Notes: a model not told the origin generated them from the letters alone. A stretch of 64,000 bases of DNA from Archangium violaceum Cb vi76 (GCF_000733295.1 NZ_JPMI01000026.1:1-64000); one strand, 5' to 3'. Numbered from the stretch's first letter, positions 19,045 through 27,562 are shown. A program made the numbers and translations.

Positions 19045-19707
19045 ATGTCCAACACCACGCCCAAGAATCAGGACATCTACATCGTCGCCCCGACCAAAGC
19101 GGCGATGAAGGACATGCACGCGCAGGACATCATCATCGGTGCACTCGATGAAAAGGGCCATGGCCATGGCATCCTGTACCATGTGCATGTCAATGCCTGG
19201 TACAACGACGCCCACAAGATCAAGGACTACAACAAGCTTCCCACCGCGCTGAAGGAGGGCGTCAAAAACGACGCCGTCCTGGCGTACCTCCGGCTGGAGG
19301 GACAGCCCTCCTCGAAGCAGAACAGCCTCGACACGTCGCCCGAGGCCCCCGGTGGGGTCCAGGATCCCGAGCCCAGGACGGGCTACTACCTGGCCAACTT
19401 CTCGATGGTGAACAACGACGACCTGCCCATCGGCTCGCCTCCGGACGAATACCCGGAGCCCCCGGGCGGCATGTATCGCCTGAGCCAGGAGGACTGGAGA
19501 AAGAATCGCCTGCGCGCTGGCGACTCCACCTTCGTCCTGCAGATGCTCCAGCGAGGCACCACGTTCGCCTACATCCCGCCGGCGTCGAGGACGACGGACT
19601 GCGTGTGCTACGTGCTCAACCTCGCCAGCATCAACAGGAGCCGGATCTTCGAGCCGACGCCCGAAGGCCAGTCCTGCGAGATTCCCTCCTATCCCAAGCC
19701 CAAGTGA
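19045..19707 (+). CDS. Hypothetical protein of the YcaO/TfuA operon
   Basis: 220 residues, no signal peptide and no membrane segment. The N-terminal half is mixed alpha/beta (IYIVAPTKAAMKDMHAQDII, GILYHVHVNAWYNDAHKI), the middle carries a Pro-rich loop (DDLPIGSPPDEYPEPPGG), and the end has three Cys (TTDCVCYVL, SCEIPS). No family recognised. GGGAG lies upstream of ATG 19045. Placed directly before ycaO, it is a candidate substrate or cofactor-binding partner; the Cys and peptide-like Pro loop are the parts to examine, but nothing in the sequence proves a modification. Confidence 0.65.
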   Translation: MSNTTPKNQDIYIVAPTKAAMKDMHAQDIIIGALDEKGHGHGILYHVHVNAWYNDAHKIKDYNKLPTALKEGVKNDAVLAYLRLEGQPSSKQNSLDTSPEAPGGVQDPEPRTGYYLANFSMVNNDDLPIGSPPDEYPEPPGGMYRLSQEDWRKNRLRAGDSTFVLQMLQRGTTFAYIPPASRTTDCVCYVLNLASINRSRIFEPTPEGQSCEIPSYPKPK

Positions 19708-19720
19708 GCGCCTTCGCGTC

Positions 19721-19750
19721 GCACGGCGTTCCTCCCCAGGAGCGCCGTGC
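19721..19750 (+). promoter_or_regulatory. Hairpin upstream of ycaO
   Basis: GCACGGCG and CGCCGTGC flank a 14-base loop in the 70-bp gap between the 220-residue protein gene and ycaO. No T-run follows, so it is not a classic terminator. It could reduce read-through or stabilise the upstream message. Confidence 0.35.
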
Positions 19751-19777
19751 GCGCGGTCGTCCACGCGCTCCCACCCC

Positions 19778-21031
19778 ATGACGGACCCCTCACCTCCGCG
19801 CCCCCCCGCGCCCGTCCAGAAGCATTTCCTCGCCGGCACGCACCGCTCCGTTGCCCCCGAGCAGACCGTGGAGCGGGTGCGGCCCCTGCTGCCCGTCATG
19901 GGTATCACCCGCGTCGCCAACGTCACCGGGCTGGATGCGATTGGCATTCCCGTCGTGATGGTCTGCCGACCCAACGCGCGCTCGCTGTCGGTCTCCCAGG
20001 GCAAGGGGCTCAGCCTGGAGGCGGCCCGCGCCTCCGGGCTGATGGAGGCCATCGAGCTCTACCACGCGGAGACCATCACCCTTCCGCTCAAGCTCGCGAC
20101 GCGCACCGAACTGCGATTCACCCATCCCCTCGTCGACGTGGACGCGCTGCCGCGGCTCCCGGTGAGCCCCTTCCACGATGACCTCCGCATCCTCTGGGTG
20201 GAGGGGTGGGAGTTGATGGGCGGCAAGCCCCTCTGGGTGCCGTACGAGATGGTCCATACCAACTACGTGCTCCCCCTGCCGCCGGGGAGTGGCACGTTCG
20301 TCAACAGCTCCAACGGGCTCGCCTCCGGCAACCACCTGCTCGAGGCCATCACCCATGGCATCTGCGAGGTCGTCGAGCGCGACGCGACCACGCTCTGGTA
20401 TCTCGGTGGCGAGCAGACGCGGCGCCGCACCCGGGTGGACCTCTCCACCGTCGACGATGCCGCGTGCCTGTCGGTCCTGGAGAAGTACGAGCGCGCGGGC
20501 ATCGCCGTCGCGGTCTGGGAGACGACTACGGACGTGGGCCTCCCCTCGTTCCTCTGCACGATCGCCGACCGCACGCCGGACCCCCTCCGGTTGCTCTACT
20601 CCTCGGCCGGCATGGGATGTCATCCCTCGCGCGGGGTGGCGCTGCTCCGGGCACTCACCGAGGCCGCGCAGAGCCGCCTGACCATGATCGCCGGCTCCCG
20701 TGATGACGGCGGGCGTGGCAAGTACGAGCGCACGAGAGATCCCGAGACAGTGCGCGCCGTGCTGGCCGAGATGGCCGAGCACGGGCCCTCGCGCGACTTC
20801 CGCAGCATCCCCACCCGAGAGCACGCCACCGTGGACGAGGACCTCCGCTGGCAGCTCCAGCGGTTGTACGCCGCGGGCATCCGGCAGGTGGCCGTCGTCG
20901 AGCTGACCCAACGGGCCTTCAGCATCCCGGTTGCGCGGGTCATCATCCCCGGGCTCGAGACCATGCACGACGTGCCCGGTTATGTCCCCGGCGCGCGGGC
21001 CCGCCAGGTGCTGGAAGGGCGTGGCGCATGA
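19778..21031 (+). CDS. YcaO-family ATP-dependent peptide-backbone modifying enzyme
   Basis: 417 residues. YcaO proteins use ATP to activate peptide-backbone amides, making azolines, or thioamides when paired with TfuA. Visible family hallmarks are GKGLSLEAARASGLMEAIE (ATP/Mg site, near residue 75), ASGNHLLEAITHGICEVVER near 185, SSAGMGCHPSRGVALLRALT and EAAQSRLTMIAGSRDD near 295, and a closing VPGYVPGARAR. Its stop overlaps the tfuA-like start (ATGA), so the two are co-translated. No strong ribosome site precedes ATG 19778. Without a recognisable precursor peptide the target may be one of the two proteins encoded upstream. Confidence 0.9.
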   Translation: MTDPSPPRPPAPVQKHFLAGTHRSVAPEQTVERVRPLLPVMGITRVANVTGLDAIGIPVVMVCRPNARSLSVSQGKGLSLEAARASGLMEAIELYHAETITLPLKLATRTELRFTHPLVDVDALPRLPVSPFHDDLRILWVEGWELMGGKPLWVPYEMVHTNYVLPLPPGSGTFVNSSNGLASGNHLLEAITHGICEVVERDATTLWYLGGEQTRRRTRVDLSTVDDAACLSVLEKYERAGIAVAVWETTTDVGLPSFLCTIADRTPDPLRLLYSSAGMGCHPSRGVALLRALTEAAQSRLTMIAGSRDDGGRGKYERTRDPETVRAVLAEMAEHGPSRDFRSIPTREHATVDEDLRWQLQRLYAAGIRQVAVVELTQRAFSIPVARVIIPGLETMHDVPGYVPGARARQVLEGRGA

Positions 21032-22386
21032 GCATCTACATCTTCACCGGTCCGAGCCTCTCTCCCGAGGAGGGACGGGCCGAGTTCGACGCCGTCTTCC
21101 TCCCGCCGGCCGCCCAGGGCGACGTATACCGCGCCAGCCTGGACCAGCCGCGAGCGATTGGCATCATCGACGGCTACTTCGAGCGCATCCCTTCCGTGTG
21201 GCACAAGGAAATCCTCTGGGCGATTTCCCAGGGGATTCACGTCTTCGGCAGCGCCAGCATGGGCGCGCTGCGTGCCGCGGAGCTCGCGGCCTTCGGGATG
21301 GAGGGGGTGGGCACCATCTACGAGGCGTTCGCGAGCGGCGCGCTCCAGGATGACGACGAGGTCGCGGTCCTGCACGGAGCCGCAGAGGATGGCTATCGCA
21401 CCGTCTCCGAGGCGATGGTCAACATCCGCGCGACGCTCGAGGCCGCCGTCAAAGCCGGGGTGCTCGGACCCGAGACGCACACCAGGCTCGAGCGGCTCGC
21501 CAAGGAACTGTTCTACCCGGAGCGCTCCTGGCCGGTGGTGCTCGCTCGTGGCGCCGAGCAGAAGCTGCCCGCCGGTGAGCTCGAGGCGCTACGGTCCTGG
21601 CTGCCACGGGGACGGGTGAACCAGAAGCGAGTGGATGCGCTCGCGATGCTCCGGGTGATGCGCGAGCGCCTCTCGGGGAGCCGCGAGCCGAAACGCGTCC
21701 GGTACTCGTTCGAGTACACCGACGCCTGGGACCAGGTGCGGCGCCGCACCGGCCAATTGCGCACCTCCGCCGGGACGAACGAGGCCGTCCCCACCGAAGC
21801 GCTCGTCGAGGAGCTGCGGGTCGGAGGAACCCATGAGCGGGCCCGACAGGGCGCGCTCCTGCGCGTGCTGGCCTTGGAAGAGGCGCGGCGCCAGGGGCTC
21901 GCCGTGAGCTCCGAGACGCTGCAGGGCACGGTCGATGCCTTCCGGCGCGAGCGCGAACTCTTCGACCCCGCCGACACCGAACGGTGGATGGCGACGCAAG
22001 GCCTCGGGCTCGAGGACTTCACGCGGCTGATGCGAGACGAGGCACAGGTGCGACGCATGGCCCTGCTCTTCGAGCCGGAGGTGACGAGGAGCCTGCCCGA
22101 CCACCTGCGCACGACGGGCGAGTACGCCCGCCTTATTCCAAGGGCATGGGAGAAGCAGCGCCTGCTGGCGGCCAATGGGCTCGAGGCCCCGAGTCTCGCG
22201 GACGCGGGGCTCACGGCGGAGGCTCTCTGGCAGTGGTATTTCGGTGAGCGCCTCGGCCGGCCCATGCCGGATGAGGTGGACGCCTTCGCGCGGAGTTCCG
22301 GCTTCGCGGATGCCGAGGAGCTGCGCCGCGCGGTCCTGCGCGAGTGGTGCTTCCTGCGCCTGACCGCCCCAGACCCGCGGACCTGA
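21028..22386 (+). CDS. TfuA-like protein with extra C-terminal helical domain
   Basis: 452 residues. Residues 1-230 are the TfuA core: IYIFTGPSLSPEEGR, then AIGIIDGYFERIPSVWHKEI, FGSASMGALRAAELAAFGM and GVGTIYEAFASG, all conserved in TfuA partners of YcaO. These help thioamide formation, probably by handling the sulfur donor. Residues 235-452 are a long helical extension not present in minimal TfuA; the part around 260-390 (LRVLALEEARRQGLAVSSET) recalls SurA/trigger-factor-like N-domains. It could hold the substrate. It starts within the ycaO stop codon, and the convergent histidine kinase gene ends six bases away. Confidence 0.85.
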   Translation: MSIYIFTGPSLSPEEGRAEFDAVFLPPAAQGDVYRASLDQPRAIGIIDGYFERIPSVWHKEILWAISQGIHVFGSASMGALRAAELAAFGMEGVGTIYEAFASGALQDDDEVAVLHGAAEDGYRTVSEAMVNIRATLEAAVKAGVLGPETHTRLERLAKELFYPERSWPVVLARGAEQKLPAGELEALRSWLPRGRVNQKRVDALAMLRVMRERLSGSREPKRVRYSFEYTDAWDQVRRRTGQLRTSAGTNEAVPTEALVEELRVGGTHERARQGALLRVLALEEARRQGLAVSSETLQGTVDAFRRERELFDPADTERWMATQGLGLEDFTRLMRDEAQVRRMALLFEPEVTRSLPDHLRTTGEYARLIPRAWEKQRLLAANGLEAPSLADAGLTAEALWQWYFGERLGRPMPDEVDAFARSSGFADAEELRRAVLREWCFLRLTAPDPRT

Positions 22387-22392
22387 CGTCGC

Positions 22393-24195
22393 TCAGCTCG
22401 CCTTCGTGCTAGGCGACGGCTTCCTGGGGAGGCTGATAATGAACTCAGTGAACTCGCCGGGAATCGAATTCATCTGGAGCTTGCCCTGGTGGCCCTGGAC
22501 GATGATGTCGTGGCTAAGCGACAGGCCGAGCCCAGTGCCCTCCCCGGGTGGTTTGGTGGTGAAGAAGGGGTTGTAGATCTTCTCGGCGATCTCCGGAGGG
22601 ATGCCGTGCCCGTTGTCGCGAATTTGGATCTCGACGTGGTTCTCGCGGGCGATGGTGTGGATACGGAGCTGGGGCGTATAGGAGGGCCCCAGCTCGCGGC
22701 GCTTCTTGCTCATCGCATCGCACGCATTCTCGATGATGTTGAGGAAGGCACGGCAGAGCCCAATGCGGAGCACCTCGACAGAGCCGATCGAGCCGTCATA
22801 CGTGGTGTCGAGCTGGAGGGAATTCTCGAAGCCCTGCAAGCGAGAGCCTGCGAGCTTGATGCTCTCGGCGACGACCGTATTCAGGTCGACCTTCTCGCGA
22901 GCCCCGGCGGCACTGCTCCCGTGGCGCAGCATGTCATTGAGGATGTTCGTCGCTCGCCGCCCCTGCCCGACAATCCTCTGCAGGTTGTCGCGCAGCATCT
23001 CCAGGGAGTCCTCGGCATTCTTGACCAAGGCGGCAGCCGTGCCATCCCCCCGCGACTGTAAGCCCGCGGCGAGGTCATCGGTCAGCTCCGTCGAGAGCAT
23101 GGCAAAGTTGTTGATGAAGTGAAGCGGGTTCTTGAGCTCGTGCGCAATGCCCGCGACAAGCGCGCTAAGCGAGGCGAGCTTCGCGTCCATGATGAGCTGC
23201 ATCCGCGAGACCGTCTCCTCCTCGATGCGCCGGTAGAGCATCGAGTTCTCGATGGCCATGGCGGCCTGGTTGGCGAAAACAGCGAGGAACTCGAGGTCAT
23301 CGCTCCCGAACAGGCCCGTCGCCGAGAGGCTGTCGACGTAGAACACCCCGAGCGCCTCCTTCCTCGGCCGGAGGGGGATGCACACGGAAGCGTGGATAGA
23401 CTGGAGGGCTACCGACTCAGAAGCACCGAGCCGAGGATCGCTCACGGCGTCCGTGAAGACTGCGGAGACCCCATGCGCGTGAACGTAGTCGACGATCTGC
23501 TGGCTGTACGTGGCGGGAATGGCGGCGTTGGCGGACTTGACTACTTTCGGTTCGAGCACACCGGTGCTCGAATTGACGAGGAGGATGGCGGCACGATCGA
23601 CCCCGAGGATGCGAAAGGCCAAGTCGAGAATCTCACCGAGGAGAACCTGGAGGTCGCGTGGCGACGAGAGGAGGTGGCTGGCGTCGAGGAGAGCTCGGAG
23701 CCGCTCCTGCGCTCGCTGAGCCTTCTCGCTCTCGCCCGCCGCCAACGCCTGCTGCAAGACGGCCTGAACGGTAATCTTGCTCAGGTCCCGCACCAATGTC
23801 GGCTTGAGCATCGCGGCATCCAGCGACTCGCCAGCGTTGTCGTGCGGCGAAAGACCCGCGGGTGCGTGAATTGCCGCGCTGGAGAGGTCATTGGGGAGAA
23901 AGGCCAGCGGGACCTCACCCAGTTGGATGTCATCGCCGGGCTGGATGTCGCAGCGCTCAATCCGAACGCCGTTGACGAAGGAGCCGTTCTTGCTCGCGAG
24001 GTCGACGAGCGTGACCCGGCCTTCGCTGCACTCAAGCCGGGCGTGCTGTCGGGACAAGCTCTTATGCGGAATGTAGACGTCGCACTCGTGCGTCCGCCCG
24101 ATCAACACGGAACCTTCGGTCAGCTCGAAGGCCAGCTGGCCAGGAAGGCCTGGGTTGAACAGGAACTTCAACAGGCGTGTTGTTCCTTGGTTCAT
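22393..24195 (-). CDS. FHA-GAF sensor histidine kinase
   Basis: 600 residues, soluble. An N-terminal FHA domain (VLIGRTHECDVYIPHKSLSR, ASKNGSFVNG; residues 20-100) binds phosphothreonine. A GAF domain follows (about 170-320; VCIPLRPRKEALGVFYVDSL). Then come a HisKA box (AGIAHELKNPLHF near residue 350) and an HATPase with N-box NIIENACDAM, DNGHGIPP, FFTTKPPGEGTGLGLSLSHD. No receiver or DNA-binding domain is attached, so a separate response regulator is needed and none lies nearby. The FHA domain makes it a plausible reader of phosphorylation by the kinase-ATPase at 15 kb (inference). Convergent to the YcaO/TfuA operon. Confidence 0.9.
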   Translation of the reverse strand: MNQGTTRLLKFLFNPGLPGQLAFELTEGSVLIGRTHECDVYIPHKSLSRQHARLECSEGRVTLVDLASKNGSFVNGVRIERCDIQPGDDIQLGEVPLAFLPNDLSSAAIHAPAGLSPHDNAGESLDAAMLKPTLVRDLSKITVQAVLQQALAAGESEKAQRAQERLRALLDASHLLSSPRDLQVLLGEILDLAFRILGVDRAAILLVNSSTGVLEPKVVKSANAAIPATYSQQIVDYVHAHGVSAVFTDAVSDPRLGASESVALQSIHASVCIPLRPRKEALGVFYVDSLSATGLFGSDDLEFLAVFANQAAMAIENSMLYRRIEEETVSRMQLIMDAKLASLSALVAGIAHELKNPLHFINNFAMLSTELTDDLAAGLQSRGDGTAAALVKNAEDSLEMLRDNLQRIVGQGRRATNILNDMLRHGSSAAGAREKVDLNTVVAESIKLAGSRLQGFENSLQLDTTYDGSIGSVEVLRIGLCRAFLNIIENACDAMSKKRRELGPSYTPQLRIHTIARENHVEIQIRDNGHGIPPEIAEKIYNPFFTTKPPGEGTGLGLSLSHDIIVQGHQGKLQMNSIPGEFTEFIISLPRKPSPSTKAS

Positions 24196-24264
24196 GAGGT
24201 AGACCGGCGATGAGCGCCGACTCTGGGCGGCGCGACACGACCCTGAGGTTACCCCATCACCGCC

Positions 24265-24480
24265 CTACCCGGTCTGGAGGTGGAGGATCTCCATGCGCAC
24301 GGCCGGGAAGTCCCCCTCCGGCAGGTGCCAGACGGACTCCCACTGAGTGGGGAACAGTCGGCCATCCAGCTCCCACTACTCGCGGCTGTGTCCCGTCCAC
24401 AACGTCAGCACGCCCTTGCCGTTCACGTCGCGATACCGCTGCACGTGCATGGCGACCGACAGGCTCCCCAAGCGGGAACG
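24265..24480 (-). pseudogene. C-terminal fragment of an unknown protein with in-frame stop
   Basis: Minus strand reads LGSLSVAMHVQRYRDVNGKG, VLTLWTGHSRE, a TAG, then WELDGRLFPTQWESVWHLPE and GDFPAVRMEILHLQTG before the stop at 24265. The composition and the natural ending suggest a real protein C-terminus inactivated by a nonsense change. Family unknown. Confidence 0.4.
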
Positions 24481-24639
24481 GAGAAGACGAGCGTGGCACC
24501 TGATGCAGCGACGAGGCAAGAGTCGAAGAAGGAGCGGACGCCGCGAGTGGGCTGGGCTGGATTGCTGCGCAGGACAAAAGCGCTGGACGTGTTCGCCTGC
24601 GTGAGGAGTGGAGGCAGGCACCGGGGCTGGCGTACCTGA
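24478..24639 (+). pseudogene. IS91-like transposase, C-terminal remnant
   Basis: Frame reads KKERTPRVGWAGLLRRTKAL then DVFACVRSGGRHRGW, matching the end of IS91-like transposases (PRLDWAxLLRRTFALDVFACxRCGGRRRVL) that carry a final Cys pair. The second Cys is replaced by Ser here and a stop follows. A very similar fragment, including the run aaagcgctggacgtgttcgc, lies on the opposite strand at 57.8 kb. Confidence 0.5.
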
Positions 24640-24798
24640 CGGCTTCTGGTGGGGTACGCTCGATATCGGGACACGTGCAATTGCCCTCGCCGCCCACGAG
24701 CCTGGCCCCGGCACGGGAGCGACCCAGGTTTCTCTGCGAATCACTGCTCCACCAGGCTGGATATCGCGCTCCCCTACTCTTTCCGATAGACGGACACC

Positions 24799-25176
24799 AT
24801 GGACGAGAAGCTGCGACACGCGCTGGGGGACGCGGCCCGGGCTGCTCGCCTGCGGCTGGGCCTCACGCAGGCGGAGGTGGCCAAGAAGGTGCGCCTGAAG
24901 CCCGGCGTCTACGGCCGGGTCGAGCGGGGCGCGATGGTGCCCAGCGTGCCCTCGCTTCGGCGCATCTGCGAGACCCTGGCCATCTCCTCGGATGCGCTCC
25001 TGTCCCTGGGTACTCAGGCCCACGAGGCAACGGTGCCGACCCCTCCACCCGAGGCCGGTGAGCACCCGGAACTCAGCCGCATCATCCACATCTTGCAGGG
25101 CTGGCCGCCGGAGAGGTTGGCGCTCTTGCGCAAGCTGCTGGAGACGGCCGATACCCACCTCTCCGACGAGAGCTAA
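24799..25176 (+). CDS. XRE-family helix-turn-helix regulator
   Basis: 125 residues. The Cro/C1-type helix-turn-helix is at residues 10-65 (ARLRLGLTQAEVAKKVRLKP, YGRVERGAMVPSVPSLRRIC), followed by a Pro-rich linker and a C-terminal helix (IIHILQGWPPERLALLRKLL) like those of the sister gene at 25173. Its stop overlaps the convergent second XRE gene by four bases. The two proteins share the same layout and may heterodimerise or compete for the same operator. The start lacks a strong Shine-Dalgarno. Confidence 0.85.
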   Translation: MDEKLRHALGDAARAARLRLGLTQAEVAKKVRLKPGVYGRVERGAMVPSVPSLRRICETLAISSDALLSLGTQAHEATVPTPPPEAGEHPELSRIIHILQGWPPERLALLRKLLETADTHLSDES

Positions 25177-25571
25177 CGGGCCTCGGGCGGCACGAGGCTG
25201 CGAGCCATGTAACCGACAGCGGCGAGTTGCTTGTCGTCCAACTGGCGCAGGGTGCGCAGCAGGCGGCGCATCTGCGGCGATTCCTCCGGGGTGGGCTCGG
25301 ACTCCTTCAACCAGGCCGCCGCCTCGCCCGTTTGCAGTCCCAGGGCGGCACTGGCATCCACCCGCAGCACCATGCAGAGCTTGCGCAGGGTGAGGACGCT
25401 GGGCGTCAGGTTGCCCCGCTCCATCCGCCCGTACACCTCGGTGACCACTCCCACGCGCTCGGCCACGTCCGCCTGGGTCAGCTCGGCCTCGAGCCGGGCC
25501 TCTTTCAGCATTTCTCCCAGGTGGACGGTCAGCTTCTTCTTCGTCAGGTGCGCGCTGTTCTTCATGGTCAC
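25173..25571 (-). CDS. XRE-family regulator coupled to a pseudokinase
   Basis: 132 residues from GTG 25571 (ATG 25565 is an equal alternative). The helix-turn-helix lies near residues 20-75 (MLKEARLEAELTQADVAERV, YGRMERGNLTPSVLTLRKLC), then a C-terminal helical section (PQMRRLLRTLRQLDDKQL). The GTG overlaps the stop of the kinase-like gene by four bases, so the two proteins are made together and probably interact. DNA sites with TTTCAGGT near 26.75-26.94 kb are possible targets. Confidence 0.85.
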   Translation of the reverse strand: MTMKNSAHLTKKKLTVHLGEMLKEARLEAELTQADVAERVGVVTEVYGRMERGNLTPSVLTLRKLCMVLRVDASAALGLQTGEAAAWLKESEPTPEESPQMRRLLRTLRQLDDKQLAAVGYMARSLVPPEAR

Positions 25572-26734
25572 TTACTCCGCTCCATCTCTTCCTCCTCGGC
25601 CGTGGCTTCCTCCTCGGGAGTGAGCAGGACGCCCTTCTCGATGGGGAAGGCGCCTGTCTCCTGCGGCGCTGGCTTGTCGCGGTCGAGGGCTCGCAGCTCC
25701 GCCGCTGCCCTGGAGCGTCCGAACCGCTTGCCCTGGCCGCTCAGCCATGCGCACAGCTCGTCCCTCATCTCACCGCCACTCTGGTAGCGCTCGTCCGGGT
25801 TGCCGCGCAGGGCCTTGTGGAGAATCCGCTTGAGCGGCTCGGGCACCTTCCGGGCCACGCGCTCCACGTCCTCCGGGCCGAAGCTCAGGATGCGGTCAGC
25901 CAGCTCCCCCACGCTCGTCCAGGTGGGACGCTCGGCGCGCACGCGGGCGTTGTACCGGACTGCTTCCGGAGTCTCGCGGAACGGCAGCCTCTCGTCCGGG
26001 GAGTCCAGCGGGTACTGACCCGACAACATCTCCAGCAGCACCATGCCCAGCGAGTAGAGGTCGGCCCGCCCATCCGGCTCCTGGTGGCGCACCACCTCGG
26101 GCGCGGCATGGTCCAGTTCCGCGCGCAGCACCTTGGAGGGCGTGTCCAGCCGTCCCACCATCCGCGAGTACGCCACGCCGAAGTCGGTGAGCTTCACCCG
26201 GCCGCTGGACTCCAGCCGGATGCTCATGGGGCTCACCGCCCGGTGGACAACATGCAGCGGGCGTCCCTCCTCGTCCTGGCTGTTCCAGGCGGAGTGGAGC
26301 GCGTCGGCCACCTCGGCGGCGATGTAGACGGCATGGGCCGGTGCGAGCCTCCTGCCCAGCAGCAGCGCCGTCTCCATGGCCGTCGCCAGGAAGAGGCCCG
26401 GGGAGTGCTCCATCACCACGTAGGGCGTGCCCTCGTGCTCCGCCAGCTCGTACACCTGGGCGATACCCGGGTGGTGCAGCCGCGTGGCGAGCCGCACTTC
26501 CTCCACGGCCCGCTGGCGGCGCTCGTCCTCGGGCGGCATCTGCACCCGCTTGAGGATGACGCGGCACGCAGCGCCCTCTCCCTTCACGGGGGTGCGCTGG
26601 GCGATGGCCATGGGGTCCGGCGAGTCCAGCAGCGCGGAGACGAAGGTGTAGCGGTATGTGGGTCCCTCGAAAAGAAGACCGTCGGGACCCGTGGGGTGGA
26701 TGGGGAAGCTGTCGTTGGTCGATGGATCGTTCAC
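25568..26734 (-). CDS. Ser/Thr kinase-like protein, probable pseudokinase
   Basis: 388 residues with a kinase fold (about 25-330) but altered catalytic residues. The usual HRDxxxxN loop reads HRAVSPMSI near residue 163: the catalytic Asp is Ala and the metal-binding Asn is Ser. No Gly-rich loop is visible in front of the beta3 Lys (VILKRV). The DFG of the activation segment (LTDFGVAYS) and AAPEVVR are kept, so it may still bind nucleotide and act as a scaffold or allosteric partner. The tail is acidic. It is translationally coupled to the XRE regulator downstream, implying control of that regulator by binding rather than phosphorylation. ATG 26734 is followed directly by the regulatory region. 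Confidence 0.85.
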   Translation of the reverse strand: MNDPSTNDSFPIHPTGPDGLLFEGPTYRYTFVSALLDSPDPMAIAQRTPVKGEGAACRVILKRVQMPPEDERRQRAVEEVRLATRLHHPGIAQVYELAEHEGTPYVVMEHSPGLFLATAMETALLLGRRLAPAHAVYIAAEVADALHSAWNSQDEEGRPLHVVHRAVSPMSIRLESSGRVKLTDFGVAYSRMVGRLDTPSKVLRAELDHAAPEVVRHQEPDGRADLYSLGMVLLEMLSGQYPLDSPDERLPFRETPEAVRYNARVRAERPTWTSVGELADRILSFGPEDVERVARKVPEPLKRILHKALRGNPDERYQSGGEMRDELCAWLSGQGKRFGRSRAAAELRALDRDKPAPQETGAFPIEKGVLLTPEEEATAEEEEMERSK

Positions 26735-27067
26735 GAGGGCACTCCCTGAACCTTTCAGGTTCTCATGTGTGAATATTGGTTCCTTTCAGGTAACACGATT
26801 GATCCCCTGAAGAAAGTCCCGGGCAACCGCGCAAGTCGGTAGCTTGCCTCAACCTATTGGAGTGGGTAGCTAGCGCGTGAGGAGTGTGCCCCGGCGCACT
26901 CCAGAGGAGTTTCAAGTCCTACGCCTCACCTGAAACCCTGCTGATTGGCCAGTAGACGGGTGGACGTGTTGATCACCCCACGCGACGAGGAATTATCGCA
27001 TTGCCTGGATTGATGGTTTTAGTGGCTTAGTCCAGAGATCGCATGGCAACCCACCGTGGGAGGGCTC
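26735..27067. promoter_or_regulatory. Divergent control region with repeated TTTCAGGT sites
   Basis: This 330-bp gap separates the pseudokinase/XRE unit from the lipoprotein operon. CCTGAA-CCT-TTCAGG (26745-26759) is a perfect inverted repeat. TTTCAGGT occurs at 26753 and 26784, and its complement ACCTGAAA at 26928. These spaced identical half-sites are good operator candidates for the neighbouring XRE proteins. The region is also less GC-rich than its surroundings, as expected for promoters; exact -35/-10 boxes were not resolved. Confidence 0.5.
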
Positions 27068-27559
27068 ATGCGCTTCTTGGGACCTGGTAGGGCGGGCAAC
27101 TTGCCCACTCCGTTCGTGGCGGTCGTCTTCGCCGTGGTGTTGGCCTCGGGGTGTGCCTCTACAGAGGCTTACAGGTACGGCTCAGGTGCATTCGCGTTGA
27201 ACGGCGCGGAGTGCAACCAGACGGACAGCACCGTCACCTGTTGCCTCAAGCAGCACCCCGGCCAGTACGAGCTGTGCGGTGCGACGCCCCCAGCGCGGTC
27301 GGAACCCATCAACGTGGGCCCGCCCGGGCTCCGATCCCTGGAAGACGGAGAGAAGGAAGAGGCTCGGGATGACAACGAGGAGACTCAAGAGGACAGGGAG
27401 AAGAGGTGTGCCGATTACTACGCCCGCTGCATCGAGGAGATCGGAAAGAAGCCGGGTAGCTTGTATGGCACCACCCAGTGTCGGGACTGCTTCGGCTACT
27501 GCGCGCGACACGGCTTCTGGCCCGAGCGCATGAACAAGAAGAAGTGTCCAGGAGCCTGA
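27068..27559 (+). CDS. Lipoprotein with Cys-rich C-terminus
   Basis: 163 residues from ATG 27068, with GGGAGGG just upstream; a GTG at 27056 would overlap that site. Signal peptide with lipobox LASGC near residue 30 gives an anchored lipoprotein. The mature part has many Cys (CNQTDSTVTCCLKQH), an acidic Glu/Asp linker and a closing module CADYYARCIEEI .. CRDCFGYCARHGFWP. Myxobacterial proteins of the secreted-toxin neighbourhood often end with such a CxxC..CxxHGFWP module, but its activity is not known. The next gene starts three bases later and probably encodes a partner. Confidence 0.65.
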   Translation: MRFLGPGRAGNLPTPFVAVVFAVVLASGCASTEAYRYGSGAFALNGAECNQTDSTVTCCLKQHPGQYELCGATPPARSEPINVGPPGLRSLEDGEKEEARDDNEETQEDREKRCADYYARCIEEIGKKPGSLYGTTQCRDCFGYCARHGFWPERMNKKKCPGA

Positions 27560-27562
27560 ACC

